Below, in pieces: positions 54,595 to 63,985 of a stretch of DNA of 64,000 nt (within the stretch, counting starts at the first letter, position 1; every line of letters begins with the position of its first letter). The notes beneath the pieces were generated by a model. That model did no database searches. It saw nothing but the letters and a program-made list of their open reading frames with translations, and was not told the origin of the DNA. The stretch is from an uncultured Granulosicoccaceae bacterium (GTDB lineage Bacteria > Pseudomonadota > Gammaproteobacteria > Granulosicoccales > Granulosicoccaceae): contig CALLBO010000009.1 in NCBI GenBank assembly GCA_937998875.1, forward strand, positions 248,001-312,000. The letters are read 5' to 3'. Position numbers and translations under genes: made by a program.

Positions 54595-55596
54595 CTATGG
54601 ACTATCAAGAAGCGGCCTAACTACGTGACAGCCAACCTTACCAAGGGCTCGCTCGAGCGCAGCAAACGTTAAATCATCTTCGCACACACCGATAATTGCA
54701 CCACCCGATCCCGCATACTTCGCACTTACACCACAGGATCTGGCAGTTTCAACCATCTTTATGTGATAGGGATTGAGTGCGGAAATCGAGCGGCGAATAT
54801 TGAAATTCTCATCCATCAACCGACTGAACAAGCTCGTGTTTTGATTACGTAACGCACGAAGAGACTCATCTGTCAGCGCAACGAGTTTCTGCATTGCATC
54901 AACCACCAGAGTCTCACCCGAGTTATATCTTTCACGCAGGTTATTGTGAAAAACTTCGGTGGGTTCACCTCCAGCGTCGCTATAGGCAAGATACAGAGGT
55001 GGCAACAACTCCACATCGAGCTCTTGGTATTCGCCACAGACATATCCATCAACAGTCTCGGCGCAACCGAAATCCATCGCTACCAACCCTTCGTAAAACT
55101 GAATAACACGATCCTGCAATCCACCGCCAATATTCAGCTCCACCTTTTCAACCTGTAGTGCTATTGAGGGCAACACCTTGCGCTCTATTTCGACTGAATA
55201 AAATTGCATGAGTGCTTTCAGCATTGCAACGACTAAAGCACTGGATCCGGACAATCCGACCATACGCGGTATGTTTGTTTGGTACCGGACCGCGAAACAC
55301 CCGTCTAGTGTTTTAGTGGGTTGATTAGCGTTCACGTACTGTGCAAACACATTTATCGTGGCTCGAAACAGGCGACTGGCACCGTAGTACCCGTCCGACA
55401 CTATGTGAGACTGCAAGTCGCTGACTGAGTTAAAACGGTAGTTATCTGGCTCAATCACCAGCTGATCAGATTCGTTTAACGTGACTTCAGCATAAAAATT
55501 TTTACAGATCGCAGATAGCGTTTTTCCGCCGTAGCCGTCTGATGGATTTCCAATTAATCCGATTCGCGCGTAGCAGCGCTGTGTAACACTTTGCAT
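54595..55596 (-). CDS. Glucuronokinase-like GHMP kinase
   Basis: A 333-residue GHMP-superfamily kinase whose whole length parallels plant glucuronokinase: ARIGLIGNPSDGYGGKTLS at the N-terminus (residues 10-28), YQTNIPRMVGLSGSSALV (ATP loop, Gly114-Ala120), GGGLQDRVIQFYEGLVAMDF, LLPPLYLAYSDAGGEPTEV, SRLMDENFNIRRS, and KYAGSGGAIIGV near the C-terminus. It would phosphorylate glucuronate or a related sugar at C1, toward UDP-glucuronate. The sugar is not provable from sequence. It lies after the ompA terminator and probably has its own promoter. Confidence 0.82.
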   Translation of the reverse strand: MQSVTQRCYARIGLIGNPSDGYGGKTLSAICKNFYAEVTLNESDQLVIEPDNYRFNSVSDLQSHIVSDGYYGASRLFRATINVFAQYVNANQPTKTLDGCFAVRYQTNIPRMVGLSGSSALVVAMLKALMQFYSVEIERKVLPSIALQVEKVELNIGGGLQDRVIQFYEGLVAMDFGCAETVDGYVCGEYQELDVELLPPLYLAYSDAGGEPTEVFHNNLRERYNSGETLVVDAMQKLVALTDESLRALRNQNTSLFSRLMDENFNIRRSISALNPYHIKMVETARSCGVSAKYAGSGGAIIGVCEDDLTFAALERALGKVGCHVVRPLLDSP

Positions 55597-55642
55597 TAAA
55601 TCTGACCGGCGTTTCGGGAAACATACATTGTTCGAACGACAT

Positions 55643-55671
55643 AAAAAAAACCCGCCATCGTGGCGGGTTTT
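55643..55671 (-). terminator. Intrinsic terminator of the OmpA-like gene
   Basis: CCCGCCA, a TCG loop, then TGGCGGG form a 7-bp GC-rich stem. Read on the - strand it is followed by eight U residues. It lies 75 bp after the ompA-like stop. A weaker T-run on the + side would give limited bidirectional activity. Confidence 0.93.
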
Positions 55672-55745
55672 CTAATCTATCACACACACTGAGGTACTGA
55701 AAATCTAATAAGTCATACCCGTCTTTGAAGTGTGATCAATTTGAC

Positions 55746-56924
55746 TCAGCGCGCAATACCACGACCAAACAGCTCTACGCGTCGGTTTGCCGCACGACCA
55801 CTGGCAGTAGCATTATCCTGCGCCGGTGCTCTTTCACCAAACGAGTTTATATCCACAAGTTGCGACTGCTGAACACCTGAACCAATCAGGTAGCCGGCAA
55901 CATTTCTTGCACGTCGCTGTGAAAGACCAAGGTTATAGCCAGCGTCGCCAGTGGAATCAGCATGGCCTTCAAGTGACAGTGTCGCATTGGGTTGTGAGAC
56001 AAGCTGGCGTGCAACAGCAGTCAATATCGAACGAGCTTCAGAGGTGAGTTCAGCAGAATCAACATCAAACAAAACCATGTCTATCTGCCCTGCGATCGTG
56101 TCACAACCGAAACTGTCCACGGACACACCCGGGGCAGTTGAAAGGCATTGATCAACATCATCCATCACACCATCCCGATCACCATCTGCAGGCACTCGAG
56201 CAGCAGCAACAGCAGGTGTTGGCACTTCAATTTGCTCAACCGGTGCGGGCAGCTCGCGCTGTGCCTGCGCAAGCTTAGGCGTCTTTTTAGAGCCAATACC
56301 CAACCGATACATTAAACCTACCTGGCCATAGCTGGTGTCGGATCCATTAGTCATAGCCTCTGCTCGCAAGCCAAAACCGCTGCTGGTCGTATACTCAAGT
56401 CCGGCACCTGCTACCACAGGTGTTGTGTCTTCACGCTCAAAGACCAGATTGTTACCCACTGGACTATTGTCTATAGCTGCCACACCAAGCCTGCCATAGC
56501 CGGTCAAACCTTTGCGGTTATGGTTGTGCTTATTACCACCAACATAGGCAAGCGCACTAATACCATTCATGTGATAGTTGTAGCGTCCTGCGGAAGAGCT
56601 GCCATCCGCACCACCACTCGGCGAGAAGCCAACGCTGCCAAGATCGGCAGAATGTATTTCAACAGAGAATGTCGGAGACAGGTCAGCACCCAGCGTCACC
56701 TGACCACCTGGCTCAACACGGTCGTTCACATCAAGATTCGGATAAGCATCCGTACTTGGATTTAGTCGGCTGGCACCCACACCGGCCGTTGCATATATTC
56801 CACGCTGGAACTCTGAACTATCGTTGAACGAAGGTGAGATACTGGAGCATCCAGTTAGTAACATCGTCATAAGAGCACTTGAAGTAAGTACTTTTACTGA
56901 TATAAGCGAATAAGTATTTGTCAT
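55746..56924 (-). CDS. OmpA-family outer-membrane lipoprotein
   Basis: A 392-residue protein with a lipobox signal (LLTGC, Cys near residue 26). An eight-strand-like barrel region (about 40-210; GIYATAGVGASRLNP, FGLRAEAMTNGSDTSYGQVGLMYRLG, shown in part) follows. A Pro/Ala-rich linker comes next, then a thrombospondin type 3 calcium motif (DGDRDGVMDDVDQC) and a C-terminal OmpA peptidoglycan-binding domain (VLFDVDSAELTSEARSIL, LEGHADSTGDAGYNLGLSQRRA). The GAGGT ribosome site is 9 nt upstream. Anchors the outer membrane to the cell wall. It ends at a strong terminator. Confidence 0.9.
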   Translation of the reverse strand: MTNTYSLISVKVLTSSALMTMLLTGCSSISPSFNDSSEFQRGIYATAGVGASRLNPSTDAYPNLDVNDRVEPGGQVTLGADLSPTFSVEIHSADLGSVGFSPSGGADGSSSAGRYNYHMNGISALAYVGGNKHNHNRKGLTGYGRLGVAAIDNSPVGNNLVFEREDTTPVVAGAGLEYTTSSGFGLRAEAMTNGSDTSYGQVGLMYRLGIGSKKTPKLAQAQRELPAPVEQIEVPTPAVAAARVPADGDRDGVMDDVDQCLSTAPGVSVDSFGCDTIAGQIDMVLFDVDSAELTSEARSILTAVARQLVSQPNATLSLEGHADSTGDAGYNLGLSQRRARNVAGYLIGSGVQQSQLVDINSFGERAPAQDNATASGRAANRRVELFGRGIAR

Positions 56925-57135
56925 TTGGTTGAGACCTCAAACGGTATAGAAAAAATTTGCTTCAATTTTTTCCATGCAACGTCAGGCCCATTAGAAGGCA
57001 CAAAACAAGGTCAACGGACATCGATGCTAAAGCATGATCAACTTATCTTTAAAACAATCAGGCACATAAACATATACGGTCACAAAATTAGCAAGTGTTA
57101 ATAATCAACTCGCACGAACGATACAGCGACTTAAT

Positions 57136-58425
57136 TCAGGAAACCTGTGAAGCATTTAACGCCTGATCAATATCCCAGAGAATGTCATCAATTGTTTCCA
57201 GGCCAACTGACATGCGAATCATATCCGGACCAACACCTGCAGCAATTTGTTCCGCCTCTGTCATTTGCCGATGTGTGGTAGATGCAGGATGGGTAATCAA
57301 TGTTTTGGCATCACCAATATTTACCAGGTGACTGAGAAACTCTGCAGACTCGATAAAGCGCTTACCAGCCGCCATGCCACCTTTAACACCGAAGTTGAGC
57401 ACCCCGCCTGCGCCATGCGGAAAATACTTACAGGCCATTGCATAATAAGGTGAACTCTCAAGCCCGGGATACCCGACCCAAGCTACGGCAGAATGGCTCT
57501 CAAGAAATTCTGCCACCGCCTGCGTATTGGCAACATGTCTTTCCATCCGGACCGGTAAAGTCTCCAACCCTTGTAGAAACAAAAAGGCATTAAACGGGCT
57601 TAGCGATGGCCCCATTGTTCGCAACACTTCACAGCGCGCTCTCATTGTGTATCCGAAATCGCCAAATGTTTCGTAAAACTTGATACCGTGATATCCCTTT
57701 GACGGTTCAAGCATGCCCGGGAAGTTACCGTTATCCCAAGGAAACTTGCCTGACTCAACCAACACTCCACCAATAGACGTACCGTGACCACCGATAAACT
57801 TGGTAGCAGAGTGCACAATAATGTCAGCACCGTGTTCAAACGGTCTGAACAGAAAAGGTGATGCCATGGTGTTGTCGACAATAAACGGCACACCTGCTTC
57901 ATTGGCAATTTTCGCAATTTTTTCAAAGTCCACAACACTACAGGTTGGGTTACCAATCGTTTCCGCATACAGCGCACGTGTTTTGTCCGTGATTGCAGCT
58001 CTATAATTTTCAGGATCAGTTGCATCAACAAAGGTAGTGTTAATACCCAGCTTGCGAAAGTTGACATCCAGTTGCGTATAAGTGCCACCGTAAAGCGCTT
58101 TGCTGGAAACTATCTCATCACCCGATTCTAGAATCGTGAGAAACGCTACCATTTGTGCAGCCATACCCGAACCGGTAGCAACCGCCGCCCTGCCACCTTC
58201 GATTGACGCCATACGCTCTTCAAAAACAGCAGTCGTCGGATTCATCAAGCGCGTGTAGATATTGCCAAAGGTCTGCAGATTAAAAAGACTGGCAGCGTGG
58301 TCCGTATCATCAAACACATAAGATGCGGTCTGATACAACGGTACCGCCCGCGAGCCTGTTGCCGCATCAGGCATTTGACCTGCATGAAGGCAACGTGTTT
58401 CAAAACCGAATTCACGATCAGACAT
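57136..58425 (-). CDS. metY: O-acetylhomoserine sulfhydrylase / aminocarboxypropyltransferase
   Basis: A 429-residue PLP enzyme of the Cys/Met metabolism family that replaces the acetyl group of O-acetylhomoserine with sulfide (or methanethiol) to make homocysteine (or methionine). The start is ATG 58425 (MSDREFGFETRCLHAGQMPD); the longer frame overlaps the upstream gene. Motifs are RLMNPTTAVFEERMASIEGG, SGMAAQ, and the PLP Lys in IVHSATKFIGGHGTSIGG. It is 14 bp after the CoA-binding gene, probably co-transcribed. Confidence 0.92.
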   Translation of the reverse strand: MSDREFGFETRCLHAGQMPDAATGSRAVPLYQTASYVFDDTDHAASLFNLQTFGNIYTRLMNPTTAVFEERMASIEGGRAAVATGSGMAAQMVAFLTILESGDEIVSSKALYGGTYTQLDVNFRKLGINTTFVDATDPENYRAAITDKTRALYAETIGNPTCSVVDFEKIAKIANEAGVPFIVDNTMASPFLFRPFEHGADIIVHSATKFIGGHGTSIGGVLVESGKFPWDNGNFPGMLEPSKGYHGIKFYETFGDFGYTMRARCEVLRTMGPSLSPFNAFLFLQGLETLPVRMERHVANTQAVAEFLESHSAVAWVGYPGLESSPYYAMACKYFPHGAGGVLNFGVKGGMAAGKRFIESAEFLSHLVNIGDAKTLITHPASTTHRQMTEAEQIAAGVGPDMIRMSVGLETIDDILWDIDQALNASQVS

Positions 58426-58439
58426 AAAGTAATTATTCG

Positions 58440-58910
58440 CTAGTAAGGAACAACACGAGGACGTTTTGCCGAAATAATTCCGGTAGATACACCAATAAAC
58501 CCAAGACCACCAAACAGTCTCGCGTACTCGATCTTGACACACTTATCCATCACGACTGTCAATCCAGCCTCTGATGCAAGTCCGGCGGCTTCATGATTCA
58601 CCACACCCAACTGCATCCACAGTACTTTCGCACCGATCTTTATCGCGGACTCTGCAGTTTGCATGACACGATCGGCGCGTTGGAAGACATCAACGATATC
58701 CACGGTATCGGGTATAGATTCGAGATCGGGATAACATGTTTGCCCAAGCACTTCTTCGTAGCGTGGATTCACCGGTATAACCTTGTAGCCATGATCCTGC
58801 ATATACTTGGCGGCAAAAAAGCTCGGTCTTGATTCATTGGCTGACAATCCCACCACAGCAATAGATTTGTTTTCGGTGAGTATTCGCCTCAGTTCTGCGA
58901 CATCTGCCAT
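58440..58910 (-). CDS. CoA-binding (YccU-like) protein
   Basis: A 156-residue Rossmann-fold CoA-binding domain protein. Motifs are SIAVVGLSANESRPSFFAAKYM (CoA loop; shown in part), YKVIPVNPRYEEVLGQ, DIVDVFQRADRV, and VLWMQLGVVNHEAAGLA. It resembles the N-terminal part of succinyl-CoA synthetase alpha. The biochemical role is unknown; pairing with metY recurs in bacteria, suggesting a link to sulfur amino acids or CoA/persulfide status. It overlaps nothing and precedes metY by 14 bp. Confidence 0.86.
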   Translation of the reverse strand: MADVAELRRILTENKSIAVVGLSANESRPSFFAAKYMQDHGYKVIPVNPRYEEVLGQTCYPDLESIPDTVDIVDVFQRADRVMQTAESAIKIGAKVLWMQLGVVNHEAAGLASEAGLTVVMDKCVKIEYARLFGGLGFIGVSTGIISAKRPRVVPY

Positions 58911-59014
58911 GTATTTATTACTGTTGTCGGGGACATTGCATCATAGCGCTGTACTGATACACCAACAACGTTTTATCCTTAGCCATGTAATCAACTCATA
59001 GCAGGACTGCAACA

Positions 59015-59575
59015 GTGAAACGCCGAAGAGCCCTCGCAATTCTGACCCTGATAGCCAGCCCGCTGTTGGCTGCGGATCCAATCACCCCTTGGCAGGGTGT
59101 CGCTGACGGCGAATATATAGTCATCATGCGCCACGCACTCGCACCCGGGAATGGTGATCCGGATGAGTTCGAACTACGCAACTGCGAGACACAACGCAAT
59201 CTATCAGATCGCGGCAGACAACAGGCCAGAGCTATTGGTGAAAAACTAAAACAGGCTGGTATACAGAACGCACAAGTTTACTCCAGCCAGTGGTGCCGTT
59301 GCCTCGACACAGCAACTGAAATGAATGTTGGCAGTATGCAGGAGCAGCCCTTTTTGAATTCATTCTACGGGCGTCGCGAACTTGAAGCCCCTCAAATGAC
59401 AAACCTCAGAGCATGGATAAAGTCACTGGACGTGGACCAGCCAACAATTCTTGTCACGCATCAAGTAGTGATCACATCGCTCACAGGAGTCTATCCTGCA
59501 TCTGGTGAGGCAGTGATTTTCACACTAACTAGTGACGACGAGATAGAAGTAATAACTACCATTACGACAGACTGA
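59015..59575 (+). CDS. Exported histidine phosphatase family protein
   Basis: A 186-residue SixA/Ais-like phosphatase with a likely signal peptide (GTG start at 59015; hydrophobic ILTLIASPLLAADP). The catalytic pieces are IMRHALAP (RHA rather than the usual RHG), RNLSDRGRQQARAIGEKL, SSQWCRCLDTATEM, and TILVTHQVVITSLTG (second His). It is probably periplasmic, similar to LPS-modifying Ais-type or small SixA enzymes. Substrate unknown. It converges with rpe. Confidence 0.83.
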   Translation: MKRRRALAILTLIASPLLAADPITPWQGVADGEYIVIMRHALAPGNGDPDEFELRNCETQRNLSDRGRQQARAIGEKLKQAGIQNAQVYSSQWCRCLDTATEMNVGSMQEQPFLNSFYGRRELEAPQMTNLRAWIKSLDVDQPTILVTHQVVITSLTGVYPASGEAVIFTLTSDDEIEVITTITTD

Positions 59576-59597
59576 GGCGCTTGTGTGTCACGCAACT

Positions 59598-59635
59598 AAG
59601 CGGGTCCGTCGGTTTACATGAATAGACCGTGCTAG
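59598..59635. repeat. Half copy (C) of the inverted-repeat element
   Basis: About 38 bp matching only the right end of elements A and B (GCGGGTCCGTCGG, ACATGAATAGACCGTGCTAG). The left half is absent. The terminal CTAG supplies the TAG stop of rpe (59632-59634), exactly as copy A does for rsfS. Confidence 0.6.
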
Positions 59636-60321
59636 GACGCAGCCGCAATTGACTTTTTCATCTCTGCAATGGTGGCCGCATAGTCACGGCTACCGAAGAT
59701 TGCCGAACCTGCCACAAACGTATCTGCACCATGTGCCGCAATTTCCCCGATGTTATCTGTCTTGACTCCTCCATCAACCTCCAACCGTATATCCAGACCG
59801 CTCTTATCGATTAACTCGCGTGCCTGCTTAAGTTTTTGCAGCGTTGACGGAATAAAACTCTGACCACCGTAGCCTGGATTTACCGACATCAATAAAATCA
59901 TATCTATCTTATCAAGCATATGATCGAGATAAGACAAAGATGTTGCTGGATTAAAAACCAAACCGGCCCTACATCCACTGTCTTTAATCAGTTGCAGTGA
60001 CCGGTCTACATGCTCTGAGGCTTCAGGGTGAAAGGTAATATAGTCAGCACCCGCCTCGGCAAATTCCGGAATCAACCGATCTACCGGCTTAACCATCAGG
60101 TGTACATCAATGATTTCTTTTATCCCGTAGTCGCGCAGCGCCTTGCAAACCATCGGGCCGAACGAAAGGTTGGGCACATAGTGATTATCCATTACATCGA
60201 AGTGAATGATATCGGCACCTGCTGCCAGCACATTTTCTACATCCTGTCCAAGACGTGCAAAATCTGCTGAAAGAATCGAGGGTGCTATCCACGGAGTGTT
60301 TGTTGCCGGAGGGGTTTTCAT
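59632..60321 (-). CDS. rpe: Ribulose-phosphate 3-epimerase
   Basis: A 229-residue TIM-barrel enzyme interconverting ribulose-5-P and xylulose-5-P. Motifs are [32 protein letters not shown] (metal His and Asp), VDVHLMV-type [36 protein letters not shown] and FVAGSAIFG. The start is ATG 60321; the open frame extends further but without support. The stop codon lies in a half copy of the inverted-repeat element. Confidence 0.95.
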   Translation of the reverse strand: MKTPPATNTPWIAPSILSADFARLGQDVENVLAAGADIIHFDVMDNHYVPNLSFGPMVCKALRDYGIKEIIDVHLMVKPVDRLIPEFAEAGADYITFHPEASEHVDRSLQLIKDSGCRAGLVFNPATSLSYLDHMLDKIDMILLMSVNPGYGGQSFIPSTLQKLKQARELIDKSGLDIRLEVDGGVKTDNIGEIAAHGADTFVAGSAIFGSRDYAATIAEMKKSIAAAS

Positions 60322-60562
60322 ATTAATAGACCTGTCATTGCCGGTTTGTCTCCGCTTTGTCATCAATCGACCGCTTGCATCGAAGTCTAACAGCCACCAC
60401 AAATCACTGCTAACAGTTATATCGTCCTGCGGTTTAGAACCCGGTGGATTCCCTCAGTCGGAAAGATAATTCCGAAGCGATGTTCAGAAAACAATCGCCC
60501 AAGTCTGTATACAATAGCAGCTAAACCATTCAGAACTTCAACCCGGTAATCAGTCACTTTAG

Positions 60563-61888
60563 ATGATGAATAGAAGAACAATTCTGCAGTCTCTCCTGGC
60601 AATATCCGCCGTTACCGGCAGTTCATTGGCAGCAGCCGGAAACCCGCGCCTTACCGGAAGAAGAATCATGACACGCGCTCGAAAAGTAATCCGCGGTGAA
60701 CCTAAAAACAGTGCTACCGCGCCGGCCGGCAGCTATGCCAGAGCTGATTCTGACGGGTTGCTCTTTCTGACCAACGGATTCGGATTCCAATATCAGATCC
60801 CGTTGGACAGTTACATCGAATGGCACCTCGACAAATCCAATACGCAAATGAAGTTCAAATGCGTTAACAGCGATCAGTACAGGGTCAAAGCATTTCCTTG
60901 CGCAGTACTAGGCACCATGGGCGGGCGTTATGAAACACTGGGTAATCCCGGTGTTGTCAAAGGACTTGAAAACGACTTCCGAATGAAAGGCGAAGGCATG
61001 CAGAGCCCGATCTTTGATCTCGAACCAACACAGAAGCTTTGCGGCTTCCCATGCTTCTTATCAGAACTGCCCCAAACCGACATCACGGTATCAACCCGAT
61101 ATTCCGGCAATCCGACAGTAAATACTTTTCTTGATATGTACCTGCATGATGTCGACACACCGGAAACGGTCTCACACCCGTCGCTGCTCGGTAAAACCAA
61201 CGGCATGAACAGCAACCGCACCAAGGCCTATAACATCAATGTCTGGTTTAAAAAACCGGAACAATCCAATGGCGGTTCTACACAGCCGGATAGAGGCTGG
61301 ACCGGTGGCAAGATGATTGGCAATGCAAACCTCTCCGGTCACGCTTTTCACGTCATTTTGAAAATAGAGACCAACGGCGGTAATTTCTTCCGTTATATCG
61401 CGCTGGTCCCTGCAGCCGACTCAATAGACACACTCAATATCAATGAGGTCATGGAATGGGCACAAACAGAACTGCGCCCTATTCTCGATGCAAGCCTGGT
61501 CGCCAAAGATATGCTGGCTAAGCCGGATCCGCGTGGATTCAAACCCCCGCGCTGGCCCGACAAAAGAATGGTCTTGTCAGGCTTACATATAGGTAACGAG
61601 ATCTGGTGGTCGGATCCTTCAGGACAGGAAGGTGTCGTGCACTGGGACACACTACGAATAGATGTGGAAGGCTATGACACTTTTGGTTGGGGTGAGAAAA
61701 AATCTGCAAAACTCAGTTCCCCGGAAGTGCAGCAGGATCAGCAGGCAACTTACCAGGACACAGCGCCACAGGAATCTGTTGTTTCCGATGGCGGGCAATG
61801 GAGTGATAAGCCGGTAGATGTCACGGGTACTCAGCAACCAGAACCTGAAAGACGCGGCTTTTTCAGCCGTCTGTTTGGCAGGGATTAA
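60563..61888 (+). CDS. Exported GH12-like protein with probable loss of the nucleophile
   Basis: A 441-residue protein with an N-terminal RR-containing signal (MNRRTILQSLLAISAVTG, Tat-like). The middle (about 60-375) follows the concanavalin-like pattern of GH12 glucanases: NTFLDMYLHD, KAYNINVWFKKP, GGKMIGNANLSGHAFHVIL, FFRYIALVP, LNINEVMEWAQTEL, LHIGNEIWWS, DTLRIDVEGYD. In GH12 the nucleophile Glu sits in (Y)-E-I-M-I-W; here it is Asn224 (YNINVWF). The acid/base Glu346 (IGNEIWW) is kept. The C-terminal 60 residues are low-complexity, ending RRGFFSRLFGRD. It may bind rather than cut glucan. The family call is tentative. Confidence 0.55.
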   Translation: MMNRRTILQSLLAISAVTGSSLAAAGNPRLTGRRIMTRARKVIRGEPKNSATAPAGSYARADSDGLLFLTNGFGFQYQIPLDSYIEWHLDKSNTQMKFKCVNSDQYRVKAFPCAVLGTMGGRYETLGNPGVVKGLENDFRMKGEGMQSPIFDLEPTQKLCGFPCFLSELPQTDITVSTRYSGNPTVNTFLDMYLHDVDTPETVSHPSLLGKTNGMNSNRTKAYNINVWFKKPEQSNGGSTQPDRGWTGGKMIGNANLSGHAFHVILKIETNGGNFFRYIALVPAADSIDTLNINEVMEWAQTELRPILDASLVAKDMLAKPDPRGFKPPRWPDKRMVLSGLHIGNEIWWSDPSGQEGVVHWDTLRIDVEGYDTFGWGEKKSAKLSSPEVQQDQQATYQDTAPQESVVSDGGQWSDKPVDVTGTQQPEPERRGFFSRLFGRD

Positions 61889-62062
61889 CCTGTAGATTTC
61901 GGCTTGCAGGCATCCACGCAAAGAACGATTGCCGGTACAAATTTGGATCACCAATGGATGTCGAGCACCAATAGTTACGAGCATATACCTCGCAGCCGGA
62001 AGCTGGCGACATCCACGGAGAGTTTCGGGGGATACTTCGGAAACTAACTACTTTTAAAAATA

Positions 62063-62138
62063 TGGAGCTGGTGATAGGAGTCGAACCTACGACCTGCTGA
62101 TTACAAATCAGCTGCTCTACCAACTGAGCTACACCAGC
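62063..62138 (-). tRNA. tRNA-Thr (anticodon UGU)
   Basis: A 76-nt - strand gene. The acceptor stem GCTGGTG pairs with CACCAGC; the discriminator is T and CCA is encoded. The D arm is GCTCAGTTGGTAGAGC, the anticodon arm CTGATTTGTAATCAG (anticodon TGT), and the T arm carries GGTTCGACTCC (GTTCGA). All paired regions fold normally. It is divergent from glnS, 128 bp away. The 377-bp space from 61889 to 62265 otherwise shows no gene. Confidence 0.97.
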
Positions 62139-62265
62139 CCCGAACCCGTAATGGTAGTCCATGCGGGTCACACTTTCAAATTCCTTGTGACAAATAATCA
62201 CCCATTAGCAGGTTTCGACTTAAACTACTCTTATTCGCCCCCCCACATATCTCTGACAACATCTC

Positions 62266-63924
62266 ATGGCATCTGAATCCGACCCGGCTCCAAGCAATTT
62301 CATTCGATCAATGATCGAGAAACAGACCCCTGTCAACGTGGCCACGCGGTTCCCTCCCGAGCCTAACGGCTATCTGCACCTCGGTCATGCGAAGTCTATC
62401 TGCCTGAACTTCGGTATCGCCCGGGACTTTGACGGCTGGACCAATCTGCGCTTTGACGACACCAACCCAGATAAGGAGAGCGAAGAGTTCATGAACGCCA
62501 TCAAGCGCGACGTTGAATGGCTCGGCTTCAAATGGAAATCGCTGTGCTATGCCTCCGACTATTTCGATGATCTCTACAGCTGTGCCGTCGCATTAATCAA
62601 GAACGGTGATGCTTATGTAGACAGTTTAAGTGCCGAGGAAATACGGGAGTACCGTGGCACGTTGAAAGAACCGGGACAGGAAAGCCCGTATCGCAATCGC
62701 AGTGCAGAACAAAGCCTCGAACTACTTGAGGAAATGAAAGCCGGAAAACATAACGAAGGTGATCACATTGTTCGATTAAAGATCGATATGGCGTCGAGCA
62801 ATATGAATATGCGGGACCCCGCAATTTATCGCATTAAAAAAACCCATCATTATCGAACCGGCGATAAATGGAGCATCTACCCGTTGTACGACTACACGCA
62901 CTGTCTGTCTGATGCCATAGAAGGCATTACGCATTCACTGTGTACACTGGAATTTGAAGACCATCGTCCGCTGTATGAGTGGGTGATAGAAAAAGTAAAG
63001 TCATCTGCGGTGGCGGTCGAACTGGGCAGCCCGGTGCAAACTGAGTTCGGGCCGCTGAACCTTGAATACACGGTGTTAAGTAAACGCAAGCTCATAGAGC
63101 TGGTGCAAAAAGAGGTCGTGACTGGTTGGGACGACCCGCGTATGCCGACTATTTCGGGTTTGCGCCGTAGAGGTTTTACACCAGACTCCATACGCGAATT
63201 CTGTCGTCGTATCGGCGTGACCAAGAGCTCAGCTGTGATTGAAATGGGTGTACTCGAAACCGTTATTCGAGAAGAACTGAATGAGTCCGCCGAACGCCGT
63301 ATGGCAGTCCTTGAACCGCTGAAAGTGGTGATTACCAGCGTCGCCGAAGATCACAATGAAATTCTAACGCTCGCCAATCACCCCAACAAACCGGAACTCG
63401 GATCAAGACAGCTGGCATTCACTCGCGAAGTGTACATTGAACAGTCTGATTTTGAAGAAGTACCACCACCAAAGTTCAAACGGCTGGTACCGGGAGGCGA
63501 GGTGCGATTGCGCAGCAGTTATGTGATTCGCTGTGATGAAATCATTAAGGACGAAAATGGCAGAGTCACCGAGATTCACTGCACTCATGATCCTGATACG
63601 CTGGGTAAAAAACCAGAGGGGCGCAAAGTGAAAGGGGTCATACACTGGGTACCGGCAAAACAAAGCGTGCCATCTTTGATCCGTATCTATGATCGTCTGT
63701 TCAACAAGCCGGACCCATTGGCTGAAGAAAACTATCTAGACGCTATCAACCCGGAATCTCTCGTGGTGATGGAACATGCCCAACTGGAGCCAGCACTGGC
63801 AACTGCGCCTGTCGGCACCCGTTACCAGTTTGAGCGCCAGGGGTACTTTGCCATTGATGCAGACAGCACGCCGTCGCATCCGGTGTGCAATAGAATCGTC
63901 GGCCTCCGGGATACATGGAGCTGA
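62266..63924 (+). CDS. glnS: Glutaminyl-tRNA synthetase
   Basis: A 552-residue class I synthetase charging tRNA-Gln directly with glutamine (E. coli 554). The HIGH-type motif is [16 protein letters not shown], the KMSKS-type motif [27 protein letters not shown] and [17 protein letters not shown] are also conserved. The C-terminal anticodon-binding beta barrels are complete. Its presence means this organism need not rely on Glu-tRNA(Gln) amidation. Confidence 0.97.
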   Translation: MASESDPAPSNFIRSMIEKQTPVNVATRFPPEPNGYLHLGHAKSICLNFGIARDFDGWTNLRFDDTNPDKESEEFMNAIKRDVEWLGFKWKSLCYASDYFDDLYSCAVALIKNGDAYVDSLSAEEIREYRGTLKEPGQESPYRNRSAEQSLELLEEMKAGKHNEGDHIVRLKIDMASSNMNMRDPAIYRIKKTHHYRTGDKWSIYPLYDYTHCLSDAIEGITHSLCTLEFEDHRPLYEWVIEKVKSSAVAVELGSPVQTEFGPLNLEYTVLSKRKLIELVQKEVVTGWDDPRMPTISGLRRRGFTPDSIREFCRRIGVTKSSAVIEMGVLETVIREELNESAERRMAVLEPLKVVITSVAEDHNEILTLANHPNKPELGSRQLAFTREVYIEQSDFEEVPPPKFKRLVPGGEVRLRSSYVIRCDEIIKDENGRVTEIHCTHDPDTLGKKPEGRKVKGVIHWVPAKQSVPSLIRIYDRLFNKPDPLAEENYLDAINPESLVVMEHAQLEPALATAPVGTRYQFERQGYFAIDADSTPSHPVCNRIVGLRDTWS

Positions 63925-63985
63925 TACCTGGAGTTAACCGCAGGCCCGCCTATACTTAAGGCGTATGTGCAACGGAGACAGACCC

